Source: Rachicladosporium sp. CCFEE 5018 (lineage: Eukaryota; Ascomycota; Dothideomycetes; Cladosporiales; Cladosporiaceae). From it: a stretch of DNA of 64,000 bases. Made by a program: the position numbers and the translations under genes. The notes beneath the pieces were generated by a model, which did no database searches, had not been told where the DNA came from, and was given only the letters and a program-made list of their open reading frames with translations. How positions within the stretch are numbered: the first letter of the stretch is position 1; the number at the start of each line of letters is the position of its first letter. The stretch is from the NCBI GenBank assembly GCA_002077045.2, contig KZ111186.1, positions 114,627 through 178,626 of the forward strand, in the 5' to 3' direction. Of the stretch, positions 22,020-33,427 are shown piece after piece.

Positions 22020-22778
22020 GCGCTGGTATAGCTGTTCTTGAGGTACTGTTTAAGGTAGTCGTGTTGTGATTTGCTTCCTACATGCTGACTATACAGGCCT
22101 GCTGCGTACACAGGATTGTTGCTACATATGAAGGAGCATTGCTGCCTAGGCGGCATCTCACATATATATACGACAGTCTTTACTACGATAGAAGAGATAA
22201 CCAAGTGGTGTCCGATCAGTCCAGATTTATTGTTCACCCATTCCAAAACAAGTCGCACGATAGTGAAGGGTGTAGCGGGTACACCAAAGCCCTCGAGCAA
22301 GGTATATGCTAATCAGCTTCCGAGGATAGTCCGCTCTAAAGTAACAAAGGGTGCTAGTAGTAGTCACACCGAGTAGGGCGGCTATTCCGTCGGTAGATAG
22401 GCCTTCGTTGAAGAGTTGGTAGTGGATTTTGCACACGATATGCTCTTCAAGAGCCTAAGATATAGTGGCAGCGACAGCAACCCGAAGAACACCTCAGAAA
22501 GATTTACAATACAGTCTTGCCAACAATGTGAAAAGATGAGATGATATTGGCCGTGACATGGGGCCATAGGAGGTCACTGTCACCATTTGCACTATGTGAG
22601 GCTCCTCCGACTTTCCCGCAGCGAAGCACACACCACTAAGCTTTTGTTTCGTCGATTCCTGTTCTCTCCTCTTTCCGAGACATATCACCGAGCCATATCA
22701 TTGGCTCGACAACGCTGCTAGCGTGGTTTTCAGACATCCGATGGGCCGCGACAACTCATCCAGATTGCCGGTCTAGCA
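22020..22778. other. No supported gene
   Basis: Between the transposon and the CHAT relic. It may hold the lost 5' part of the CHAT gene, but I could not recognise it. Confidence 0.35.
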
Positions 22779-24529
22779 TTCAAAGCATTTGAGAAGTCTG
22801 TCTCTGCTTTGTTTGTCTCACCTGCGGACGAAGATGTTCGTATGATCTTTCATCATGCTCGAGAAATATTAGATGTGAACGATGCACCCACGCGCTAGCG
22901 ATTCGACGGTGGCATTCTTCTCGCAGACGGTTTGGTAAGATGTGGTATATGGAAAGATGCTAACGTAGCGTATGGAGATACAATTAGGCTCCTGGGCGGC
23001 TTCGCGCACCGCTCGATCGGTCGTCATGACCGGCAATGGCTTCTTAGCCGGATTCCAGGCCTACCAACAAAAGCTTGCTTCAAAGCATTATACACCGGGG
23101 AAATCGAGGGCCTCGATAAAGGCCAAGCGGCCCTTGTGGCCTTGAATCGATTAGAGGCCAGCCGTGGTATCCTTGCCAGAGTCCTTTTTTTGGACAGAAG
23201 CACCATAAAAGGTCTGCATTTGACTGTCAGCAGACTCGCTGTTCAATACCAGGATTTACGAGATAAGCTTGCCGCACTCGATCTCGCTTCGGGGACGAGT
23301 GAAGCCAAATGTGCTAACGGATCAACGACGCTCGGTGGTGAAGATATTATATCTGAGAGATACCGAATACCACGGCAGATGTCTGATCTAGAGAGCGGTC
23401 TTAGCTTACTGACCGCCAAAGAAGATCGAGTTGATCCTTTCTCACTTGAGGAGTTACTTGGTATTGCAGAGAAACATCCTGTCGTCCAGTTGGTCGTCAC
23501 CACTTCAAACGCAACGGCTTTTCTTATCAGCAGCACTGGGCTGCGATCGGTTCACTTGGCAGATCTAAAACGAGACGACATTGTGGGAAACCTGAATTAT
23601 TTGTATGGCAGTGATGGCATTCAAAGGCTTTCAAAATGCACCGGCTTGAGAGTGCCTAGGAATAACCGCAAATTGAGCGCCATACTCCGATAGCTATGGA
23701 AAACCGCCGTGAAGCCTGTCATTGTGGCGCTTGGGTTCTATACCAGGCAGCCGGAGAAGCGTCTTCCTCGAATATATTGGGGCGGAGCTAGCAAGATCAC
23801 TCAGCTTCCCTTTCACGCAGCAGGAGAAGGGCTCAGCACAAGCGAAAATGTTTTCAATTACACGGTGTCCTCGTACACCGCGTCTCTCACAGCACTAGGG
23901 GCGGTCCGTACATGCAGAAAGCCGTTAATCGACATCTTGGACGGCGAATTATTACTCGTTGGCATGCTAAAGACTCCTGGGTGGAATTCCCTCAAATCGG
24001 CCCAAGAACATAATTCAATACTGAAGACGAGCCCCAGTCTCGAACTGAAGTATCTTGTAAACCCGACACCAGAGGAGGTGGTTGTAGAGTTCCCGCATAA
24101 GGTAGTCATGCATTTCCTCTGTCATGGTACCTCCACAAGCAACGATCCTTCAAGTAGTGCATTAAAACTCGGTCGCGCGGATGCCGACACCCCGGAGTCA
24201 CTGGCAGTGTGCGCGACTTACTTGCGCTCAAGCACGACAAGGCATTCCTGGCATACCTCTCTGCATGCTCGACGGCCGCGAATTCCAGCTACGAGCTTCC
24301 AGATGAGGCGATCTACCTCGCAAACGCTTTCCAGATCGCCGGGTTCCCTCACATCATTGGTACCATGTGGGAGGCGAAGGACATTGGAGCCACCGCGTTG
24401 GCCGGACTGTTCTACAAGCATTTCAGTTTGTCCGTCAAGGACATGAGTTCGTACGAAGACGAGCATGATGTGGTGGCGTACGCTCTGCATGATGCTCTTC
24501 AAGAGTTGTGCAAAGATTCAAAGCTCTAG
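22779..24529 (+). pseudogene. TPR/CHAT-domain (caspase-like) protein, disrupted
   Basis: CHAT domains are caspase-like peptidase domains; in fungi they follow tetratricopeptide-type helical repeats. One frame runs from 22779 with helical repeat-like sequence (DTIRLLGGFAHRSIGRHDRQ, LNRLEASRGILARVL) into the CHAT domain. That domain includes NLNYLYGSDG, RIYWGGASKITQLPFHAAGE and the catalytic pair: His in MHFLCHGTS (24122) and Cys in AYLSACSTA (24266). It ends with ANAFQIAGFPHIIGTMWEAK. Lesions are TAG at 22896-22898, TAG at 23691-23693 (LRxLW, where a tryptophan codon TGG would fit) and a +2 shift at 24207-24210, where a GT looks duplicated. The N-terminal repeats are truncated. Active-site residues are kept although the frame is broken, which suggests recent loss. 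Confidence 0.7.
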
Positions 24530-25145
24530 GGGCCGCTCTGCTAGGCGCCTTTCATTCACATGGGGGCGTAGTAATTGCACATGTCTCAGATGGATCACGA
24601 CCGATATGCAGCTTCGACTGAACTATTTCGAACGAAGGCAAGAGGGAAGAGACGTTAAGATCATGTGACAGGTGGGTGTGAAGTAGATGCTGATGGAGAC
24701 ATTTTAAAGCCATCCATGATGACGAGCCCTGAAAATAGACAGTGCTGCCGGCCTTACGCATCATCCGAGGTTTGCCCCGCGACCCACTGTATCTAGTAGA
24801 ATCCATTGTGCCGCCGTCATGCATCGTGCATACGCTTGGCAGAATTTGGCTAAAGGCGTTCATATACGGTGCTTGGCAAGCTTGCTGCCCCTGTGCAGAC
24901 TAAATTCATCTCATTTAAACGTTCTTGAATGCTGAAAGCAGTCTTCACGACTTTCGACAACATCAGCATCATTGTGTCACGTCAGAAGCGCCGAACAGGC
25001 GCCGGCGTCTCCTTCGCTGCTGATTTTAGACCACCTTTTCATCACACTCTGAAATGCCAAAGCTACAACACCGTGAGCTCCGAGGGCTTACGACCTCCCA
25101 AACGATGATCGAGCCACGACGAACATCGCCTGCTGCTTTCTAGCA
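24530..25145. other. No supported gene
   Basis: Between the CHAT relic and the Tc1/mariner relic. I looked for a terminal inverted repeat matching sequence beyond 26060 and saw none. Confidence 0.35.
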
Positions 25146-26060
25146 ATGGCTCCGAACCTTGCTGTGTCCTAGCATGCTATGATTCACGACATGCTTCTTG
25201 ATGGCTCCCTTAAGTATACCGAAATGGCGGCTGCTGATCGCTAAAGCGAACGCGCCATCTATCACATTGCCTCCAACATGAAATGCTTCCGGGCCGCCAA
25301 AGCCCCTCATAACGGCGTGGGAAGACCTCGACGAATGACTCAACTTATGCTAGGTGCTCATCGCGAACACTTGATCGAAAAATCGGAGCTGTATCTTGAA
25401 GAAATGGTCATCTTCCTGTACGATGACTTTGGCATTCTCGTTGACCCTTCTACCGTCAGTAAAGCTCTGAAATCCATCGGCTGGTCGAAGAAGAAGATGC
25501 GTCAAATAGCTCGAGAACGTAACCCAGACCTTCGAGACTTCTATCTCCATGGAATTTCACACTCTCCATCGCGGCAGCTTGTTTATGTGGAGAGTCGGGA
25601 TGCGAGAAGCGAATTGGATGTCGGAAATCGGGATGGTCCCCTTGTGGTGTGGCACCTGTGCACATCGCCGAGTTCCACTGTGACACTAGATGGCAGATAC
25701 TACCAGCTTACACTCAAGAAGGTATCCTGCTTTCCCGAGTATATCAAGGCAGCACGAATCGCGAGCTGTATGAAGACTTCAACGAGCAGCTCCTTCATCA
25801 TTGCGGGCGTTGGCCAGAGCTCAGATCTGTCGTCATAATGGACAACGCATCATTTCACAATAGCGAACGGATCGACGAGATATGCGCCGATGCCGGAGTG
25901 GAACTCGTCTACCTTCATATTCCCCAGACCTGAATCCGATCGAAGAATTCTTTGCCGAACTGAAAGTACTCATCAAGAAGAATAATCCAGCACGACCGGC
26001 AAACTTGTCAGGAGATCTTCTCAATTGGCGACGAGACCAAGCATGTCATCCGAATATGTT
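25146..26060 (+). pseudogene. Tc1/mariner-type (DDE_3) transposase, disrupted
   Basis: The reading starts at ATG 25146 (MAPNLAVS) and goes through a homeodomain-like helix-turn-helix region (MIHDMLLDGSLKYTEMAAA), GVGRPRRMTQ, LYLEEMVIFLYDDFG and SKALKSIGWSKKKMRQIA. It then continues into the DDE_3 catalytic core: QLVYVES, MDNASFHNSERIDEICAD and SYSPDLNPIEEFFAELKV. The second aspartate (IMDNASFH) and the terminal glutamate region (NPIEEFF) are visible. Lesions are TAG after AVS (25170), TAA in DRxSERAI (about 25243), and frame changes near 25570 and 25925, so it is dead. I found no convincing inverted repeats, so the element ends are unknown. The right limit given is approximate. Confidence 0.7.
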
Positions 26061-26679
26061 GGTCGGGCGCTGTTACGCGACTGCGGCGGTGTTCGCAACT
26101 GGCATGTTGACACGCTACTGCTCGTTTAGTCCGGGATGAAGTAGACGGCCACGATGCGACGATATCAGACATGCTCTGAGCAATTTCCACCGACCACCCA
26201 AAAGCAGCACTTTCCGAAGCTACATATGCTGCACTCGCAGGCGTGCTGTTCATGGGCTTGTGGCCTGGCCTTACCACACTCACCGCCCCTCGGAATGATG
26301 CATGCTCATGCGATGGTTGCATCTTACGAGCAACCTTCGATGCCTGGGGCTGACGAGACCTAGTGATCGACTCGGTATATCGGTAGTCACGCCACCTTAT
26401 TCATCCAGAGGTACACGCCTCAGGCGCCTGCGTGGACAGCCGAACACGTAGCAATACGACCGCTAGCCATCAGAAGCATGACCTAGCCACTGCTATTTTG
26501 GCATCCTGGTCATGCCTATATATCTCTAGAAGTCGTAATGAATGCCTCTACAGCAAGTCTGCTTCGCCTTGAGTCACGACCTGGAACCAACGCCATAATT
26601 TCATCAAGCCGTCGAGAATAAGTGACGACTTCTGTCCACTATTGCATCTTCATCAGCACAACAGATTCAATCTGACGCC
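26061..26679. other. No supported gene; presumed 5' flank of the next gene
   Basis: No motif recognised. The last 120 bases are C/A-rich, like a fungal 5' leader, just before the ATG at 26680. Confidence 0.35.
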
Positions 26680-29600
26680 ATGCCGATATTGGGACTGCTG
26701 ACATGTGTGCCTGCCCGGCCCACAATCGGCGAAACCGCCCTCATCGAGGTTCACCCGCCTGTGGGCATCACGGCATTTGATGCGGCAACGTCGCATTCCA
26801 TACGTATCAATGGCGTTCGTTGCTTTCGCCGATACGTAAAGTTCATCCGGCCAGGTCTAAATACAGTCTGGGCACAAGCGTACGGACCGGGTGGGCCTGA
26901 GTCGCAAAGCCTCGCTATACAAATCCTGCAGCCGACGAACCCACCGGCGGCTATTACCTCGGGCTTACCTGCACTCTTGTCATCTTCTGCGGTCGTAGCG
27001 CCTCATGTCTGGCTAGAGATCGGAGTGCCTCTACTCCAGACCGCCCACTTGCCACAGCAACCAAACGTGGTGGCATTCGGCATTGGCTCAAGCTCGGGTC
27101 TAGCGCTGCGGACGGAGTCGATTTTCAATCGCTCTCTAAGAGTACTGCCTGAAATGCTCCTGCCGAACCTTGGCCAGATTGCAAAGTATCGCTGGGATTT
27201 TGGGAATGGAAAGGTGACCGAGACTGTATCATCAGTTGCTCATCACGACTTCAGTGACTCGCTTGATCCAACCATTAAGCACCAGAGTTTCGATATCTCC
27301 GTGCAGAGTGCAGGCCAGACCGTCACTCGGACATTGACGTTCACTAATTTGTATGCGATGCTCAAGAGGACACGCGGGGAAGCCCATCCCACGCTCACTC
27401 CCGTTGGATTTGCGAGACGCGTAGGTCTGGGTTCAAAGGCCACTTCACTATCTACAACTCGGAAGCCCGGCCGCTAGTGATCGTTCGCTGTCGGTTCGAT
27501 GCACTGTCTGTTGACGGTCAGACACTGAGCGGCACATCGGGTGGCACAATAATCAGCCAACTCATCGTCGTGCCACCTAGGCATATTTACTTCGCTGTGG
27601 TATTCGCCAGCTTCGACAATGTTGCTAAAGACAGCAACGGGTTTGGGGCGTACTTCACTGGCAGAGTAGCAGGCTCAGATGACATGACAAATCCAATCAC
27701 AGTCCGAGCAAATGTTCAATTTGATCTTGAACCTGGCCAAAGATCGCATTTGAGCAGTCTCGCCCACTCTCTGGATGCTGAGGCACACCTACACTCAATA
27801 GCTTCGGCTTTGGCAACGCTGAACAGGTCAGGCGCATCACTCTCTGAATTGCGCTCTCCCCGGCTTGTGTCTTGCCGATACTGGAGGACACTCGCTCGGT
27901 TGTCAGTATGGGTACTCGTGCGGCATTAAGTAACCGAAACCTCGGTGACGTGCACTTCGATAGCGCTGTCATGCCGCCTACGCTTACAGTGGGGGCTGAG
28001 TGTGATCCCGACAATCTGCCAGGCAACACTCCCGAAGGACTTGTCTGTCAAGCCACCTCCGAGACTCGCATCATTACATCCCCAGGACGATTCATGAACG
28101 CTCGCAAAAGAGATGTAATCCTGTCACCCGGCGGTAACGGCCTTATTGGCGGTCTCTTGACTCACGTGAACCACCAGCAGTATTACTCTCACAGTGGGAT
28201 CATGACCAGGAATTATGACCAGATCACCCACTATACGGCAAGCCAGGAACGCTTAGAGGCGTATCCTGTTGGCTCAATACCTTTCGATGGGCCCGAGCCG
28301 ACAGATGATTTCCGACCTGGCGTTGTCAAGTACGGTTGGCCAGGTGTGATCACGCAGAACGTGGAAGATGCGGTCCATGGGCAGGTGTTCACAGACCCGG
28401 ACGATCCAAACCATCGTCCATACACGATACAGGCCTTTGATGCCGTGGCTGCTGGAGCTACAGTACAAGGTAACTGGCACATCATCCCACCCATCGTAAT
28501 CAAACCAGACCCGATGCAAGAAACGATGAAACTCAGGGAGAAGCTTCATGAGGTGGCTGGCAATGCTGCGGACAGCGTTGGCACACTCCACTACCGATTC
28601 TATGGCTACTCTGACCCGAAGATCGTAAAGACCGCCGCTCCTGCTGACAGTAGATGGGCTGCCAACACAGACCCGGCAATCTGTTCCAGTTTCATATGGG
28701 CGATGATGAAGAAGACTGGCATGCTTCTACAAACTGCTGGGAATGTGGTAACCAATGCTGATCTACGCGGCTCTGCGGTTTCCGCTGGAGACAAAGTTGG
28801 ACCTTCAACACCCGACGGATTGTTCTTGTATAGCGCAGCTGAGCGAAAGCGATGTGCAGAGTGGCTTCACGAGCAAATTGCCAATCGAGCGATGAATAAG
28901 ATCAATCAGAAAGCTGGGATTCTCGGCGTTGTAGTCGATCTTTTCACCAAGCTGACGACACATGTCAGTAATGAGTTCCTCAACCCCTTTGCACGGGATG
29001 TTGTTGGTACCGATGACGATGACACTGCATGCGAAAACACAGTAGACGCTAACGCAGTGAGTCCTGACAATATAATGTGGTGGAAAGGACCTGGTGGTAC
29101 TTCTGCTGGGCCGTGTAAGTGTGCCATTGTATCGTTGGTCACATTAATTGCTGACATTGCGCAGACGGCTGCTGGGAGCCATTGATATACCGCGAGCCTA
29201 GCTACGACGTTGTGAGGATCAACAGGTGGCGCCAGGTCCAGCTTACGGTACATCTGTTCGGTGTAATCACCTTCCTTCGAGTGACAGTAATGCTGTACGA
29301 GGGCAAGGTTGGCAATACAGATGCCGCCGGTCACTACACAATCCACCAAGCTCCACATGGCATGTACACAGCCAAAGCACACAAGGTGCAGGATGGCAAT
29401 GTCTTGAGCGCTGCCACGCCTGCTACCCTCATGCCGCCACCGCCGCGCAAGATATTAATCTGGCGCGACCATCGGATATGTTCAGGACTGTCGTAATTGA
29501 TGGCAACATCCACACCCACTACACAAAGCACATCATCTTCATTGTCACCGATCACAGCGGCGATCTGCCATTTCATCGCGAGCTGCGGGTGGGACCGTAC

Positions 29601-29828
29601 AGCACGCATGCCGAAGTGGTCATTGAACACCATGTGGACGATGCGCGTAGTGTGTTGACGTTCAAGACTGATCGGCAACTAGATAAGTCTGTTGTCGTGT
29701 GGTTCAGCCTCGGCCTACACGACCGGACTACGAGAAACAGCTCGAGAGTGCCGATAGAGGGGAGCGTAGGATGGACAGCGAACGCAATCCTGACAATGAT
29801 GACGCGAAGACTTCGTTCACGATTGTGA
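26680..29828 (+). pseudogene. Bacterial-looking PKD / permuted papain-like (NlpC/P60, YiiX-type) protein with a fungal intron
   Basis: A multidomain protein of about 1,000 residues. After an N-terminal beta-rich part comes a PKD-like domain (IAKYRWDFGNGKVTET, HHDFSDSLDPT). Next is a segment resembling permuted NlpC/P60 enzymes: RDVILSPGGNGLIGGLLTHV, then YYSHSGIMTRN with the candidate catalytic His, and further on AICSSFIWAMMKKTG with the candidate Cys. A carboxypeptidase-regulatory-like beta-sandwich (VTVMLYEGKVGNTDAAGHYT) and a C-terminal beta domain (IIFIVTDHSGDL) follow. An intron at 29115-29164 (GTAAGT, branch GCTGAC, CAG) joins TSAGP to YGCWEPLIYREP in frame. Frame changes occur near 27425, 27860 and 29437. 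There is no signal peptide. The layout is bacterial in style, so transfer from bacteria is inferred. It is either a decaying gene or one with indel errors in the assembly. Confidence 0.6.
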
Positions 29829-29909
29829 ATCGGCAGACGGAGGGGTAGGCTTTGCTGTGTTTATACTGTTGGAAATGCTGTAGGTTTTCATGCTCACTAC
29901 TATAGCGCA

Positions 29910-29987
29910 ATCGGATTGACTCCGCCATCGGATTGACTCCGCCATCGGATTGACTCCGCCATCGGATTGACTCCGCCATCGGATTGA
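29910..29987 (+). repeat. 17-base minisatellite, 4.6 copies
   Basis: Perfect tandem copies of ATCGGATTGACTCCGCC at 29910, 29927, 29944 and 29961, plus a partial fifth copy at 29978-29987. The array starts 82 bases after the stop of the bacterial-looking gene. Confidence 0.95.
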
Positions 29988-30138
29988 ACCCTCCTGCCAC
30001 CCCACCCCTAGGGGTCCCCCTGGGTCCCCCTGGACGCCTCAACGCGACTGCGTGTGAAGACGCGACGCGACCGCGCCACCCAGGAACGCGATCGTACTTA
30101 CCGCACCACCTACGCCCACTACGTTTCCTCCGAGCGAC

Positions 30139-30408
30139 ATGGCCAACCGCTACTTTGACTATACCCCGAGCTACCGCATTGTGGTCTGCTGGATCTGTCA
30201 TTACGCCGTCTACCCGGATCAGGCGGCCAACTCGCCTGAGCCAGAGGCACGCCTGTCTCCGGGCTCTAGAGCGCGCCGCAATTGTAGTAGAGCTACAGAC
30301 CTCGCGTTGCTTTATGCCTCCACCGACGACCTAATCCTTCCTGCAGCCGTAGACCGTCCTCCGCCAGGGCTGCCATTATACTGGGATAGGATTCAGTCCC
30401 AGTTGTAG
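30139..30408 (+). pseudogene. OrsD / DUF3505-like N-terminal fragment
   Basis: An ORF of 89 residues starts MANRYFDYTPSYRIVVCWIC. It then has CHYAVYPDQ and, near the end, LILPAAVDRPPPGLPLYWD. This is the layout of the DUF3505 (OrsD) region found in some fungal proteins and in telomere-associated or mobile DNA: a short C-x2-C motif with a later histidine, then a proline-rich link to an LPLY-like motif. The second half of the finger (the histidines) cannot be seen here. Downstream sequence to about 31.6 kb keeps coding-like islands in changing frames with many stops, so the locus is probably a decayed transposable or OrsD-type gene. The call is tentative. Confidence 0.4.
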
Positions 30409-32066
30409 CCGAACGTGTGCCGCTTCATTGCCCGGAGGCTTAACAGCCTAGAGAAATACTAGTGTAAAGAGCATAACAGATAGAGTGCTGCGCAAGCTAG
30501 GGTTAGTAGCCATGCGCCCCTCCGCCTGTAAGCCATTGCTGAGGGGCAGGACAGCGCGCTATTGACAGTCCGCTGCTAGAGCTTTTTCTGCCACGGTCTG
30601 TCGACGCAAAATTTTGAAGTAGGTGAGCAGGCTCAGCAAGACGAGCGTAAGGATGAACCACTTCTGGAAGCCCGACTGCCCTCCTTAGCCAACACGGTGC
30701 TTTATGACCTCGCCGCGCATCAGGAAGCGCAGAGGCGCAGCGACGAGTTGCTCCACGACCTGCCTAGTGCAAAGGAGCCCTCCCCGTGGCATCAGTTGAC
30801 GCAGTAGCCCGCCTTTATGAAGCGACACCATCTCCCAAGCGTTGCCTACCTTGCAGCTCAGCCCTGTAAGCTAACAGAGCCAGCTCTTGTAGAGCGGCTT
30901 TGAGAAGCCTACTACCAGCCTGTCTATTCAGTTGCGAGTGTGCGTGAAGCAACCCCAGCACATCACCGCGCAGGCGTTATCTCGAGACCTTGCTTAGTGG
31001 CTACGCAAGTCGATCCAAGATGCTGCCACTCAGCACCTCGACCTTCTGCACATATCGGAAGGGGCGCCACGTACTGAAGCCGCGCCGCCTGGCACAGCCA
31101 CCACGCCTGAGCTCAAGTCGCTATGCGAGCGGAAATGGGAGTAGACTGGCAGAACGTGAGCAATACCATGCAGCGCCACGGTCAACGGTCCATAAGTACT
31201 ACCACGACATCGCTTCTTTCCGCGTTCACACCGAGGCAAGTACTAGAAGCCTAGTCCATGACCGCCGTCAACCGCATAGTGTGCCACGATAGCATACGCT
31301 CGTCTGCAGTGCCTGGGTCAATTACTGACAACCATGCAGCGCCACCTCCTCCGGCGATCCGGAACGCCTTCAGCACATACTTGATAACCATCCCGAGGAC
31401 CTCGTCATGACGTTCTGCATCACCTTCGCTCCGTACATCCACATTCTTCTACAGCAACAGGATCTGCAGAGTGCCGTCCAGCGGCCGATAATATCGGAAC
31501 AAGAGTGGCGCTCGAGGTGCATTGGCGCAGCCCTATTTATAATCGAGCGCGCAATGATCCTCGAGCAACATCTGATCGATACTGGCGTCCGATTCGAATT
31601 TTCTGGCCACAGCACGGTGCGAGTTGGAAGCCAATTTGCATAAGGGAGTGCGTCTCAATGGCAGATGAGAGGACGACCTCCACATCGCCAAGGTCCTGTT
31701 TGCCAGGTTTCCAGGGTTACATATATGGCACGGTGTGGACAGGGAGACGGGGACGCATCGCTGGGCGAAAGCGGATAGCTTCTGTCGGCACCAAGACGCC
31801 ATGTGGATTGAGCTTGGTATTTCAAGTGCACTGGCATAGTGACTTGGTCAAAGGACCTACGGGCTGAGGTTGGAAGAGCTACGCCCTTTGATCATTATAG
31901 CGAATAGCTATAGACTGTCACTTTGAGGATAAATCCCTAGTGGAGTAGTTTTCACTCATATTCTTGGACAAGCTAAGCTATATTTGTCAGCCGACTGCTA
32001 TCGCATGTGACTACAATTCCAGCGTAAGCTATCTTCCGTAGGGAAGCATTTACGATGAAAGAGTGC
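30409..32066. other. Decayed coding-like sequence, no intact gene
   Basis: It is GC-rich with broken coding-like frames in the same direction as the OrsD-like fragment; 31370-31640 is one of the longer open pieces. I could not assign a family beyond the probable link to that fragment. Confidence 0.35.
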
Positions 32067-33262
32067 TCAAGGCTTCCAGTTCCGGCCCTCGCGGACTCCA
32101 GACAGTTCACTCGGCACAGGGTGGCTCCTATCGGGCAGCTCATATACCTGCGTCGTATCTGCCTCGTGAGGTCGGTGATCCCCATGCAGTTCACGCAGAT
32201 GTGTGTCTTCTGCTTCGAAAGGTGTCTTGGAGTTGTCGGAATGCCAGTCGGTCATGGCTGTGGATTTTGCCTTATTACTCCGTCTCCGGCTACGGCGTAG
32301 GAACCAAACCGCAACCGCCAAGAGCGCGAGAGCTACAACGCCAACCACTACGCCAATTATGACACTAGTATGCGGCTTGCGGGCGTGTCCATTACCCGGA
32401 GGGACCGAGCTTGCCGAAGCAGTAGCCCTCGATCCGGGCGTGCTCGTGCTAGTAGGTAAAGATGATGTGGTGGCCGTTGGAGGACGTTGCTTCATGACAG
32501 CCGCCAGCTCCGTATCTGCCCATCCGTAGTCCGGTTCGCTCTTGGCGCCGCCGCCAGTACTAGCATAAGGTCAGTCGACACCGCATCGCTGTTGTGATTG
32601 GAACTTGGACAAACTCACCCGCCGCCAACCACACTATATATAGTTTGCGGCACCTTATATGCAATACTCGGATCGAAGACGGACTGCCATGTGTAAGTCG
32701 AGAGATCCAGGGCGCGCAACGGGGCGAAGACTTGATTGCATGCTCCATCCGTGAGTGACCGGTGTCCAGCTCTGATGTTCCCGCCCAAGACCAAGAGCTG
32801 GGTGTTGTTGTACACCTGACAGCTCTGCTGATCTCGTCCGATGGTGCTGTTGACTTGTTGTTCTGCGTTAGTCTGTACCGAGAAGCTGGTAGCATTGATC
32901 CACGTGAACGAAGGTAGGCTGAGTACAAAGACTGTCTCGTAGGACTGCAATTGGAGGAGACTCCAACCGCCATAGATCGTGATGTAGAAGTTCGTGTTGT
33001 CCAGTGAGGTCGTGACGCCGGCGCAGAACTGGCAAAGGTAGTTTGGAGGTGCATCGCCAGAAGCCTGCTGGGCCCACCAGGTATGGGAGGCTATGTCGTA
33101 AACATTGATCACGTTGAAGCTCGATGGCAATGGGAATCCAGAATTACTGTCCATACCGGCTGAGACCTATGACTACGTATTAGTCCATGAGTCAACATGC
33201 AGGCAAACCGTGTCGCTCACATTGTAGCCCCCAAAAGTGACGAGAAGACCCGCTTCTCCGGC
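32067..33262 (-). pseudogene. Kelch-repeat protein with C-terminal membrane anchor, 5' truncated
   Basis: Three minus-strand exons join in frame: from about 33262 down to 33221, 33166-32619 and 32559-32067, with introns 33167-33220 (54 bases) and 32560-32618 (59 bases). The protein starts abruptly at YVPAGEAGLLVTFGGYN, followed by kelch blades (NVINVYDIASHTWWAQQ, FYITIYGGWS, QLLVLGGNIRAGHRSLTDG). A Gly-rich link made by the second splice, a Ser/Thr/Pro stretch, one membrane helix (VIIGVVVGVVALALLAVAVW) and a basic, then acidic, cytoplasmic tail complete it. This is the usual fungal layout of an extracellular kelch beta-propeller with one transmembrane segment, but the N-terminal blades and signal peptide are absent. 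An in-frame TGA lies just upstream of 33262, close to the start of the opposing JmjC-like gene. Confidence 0.65.
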
Positions 33263-33427
33263 TGGTACATATCAGGAGCTCTTCAACTACCAACTGCGAC
33301 TCTACGCCCCGAGAGAATATCCTGCACACCTCTTCGGATCAGCACCGCCATCGAGTCGTCGATAGCGTCCTCGCAGCATGAAAATTCCAATTCTCCTCAA
33401 TCTCCGCTCACTGGCTCAGCACTAGAA

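Noticed and set aside
24900..26680. Terminal inverted repeats of the Tc1/mariner relic
   Set aside because: I compared both flanks by eye and found no matching ends, so no element boundaries are given.
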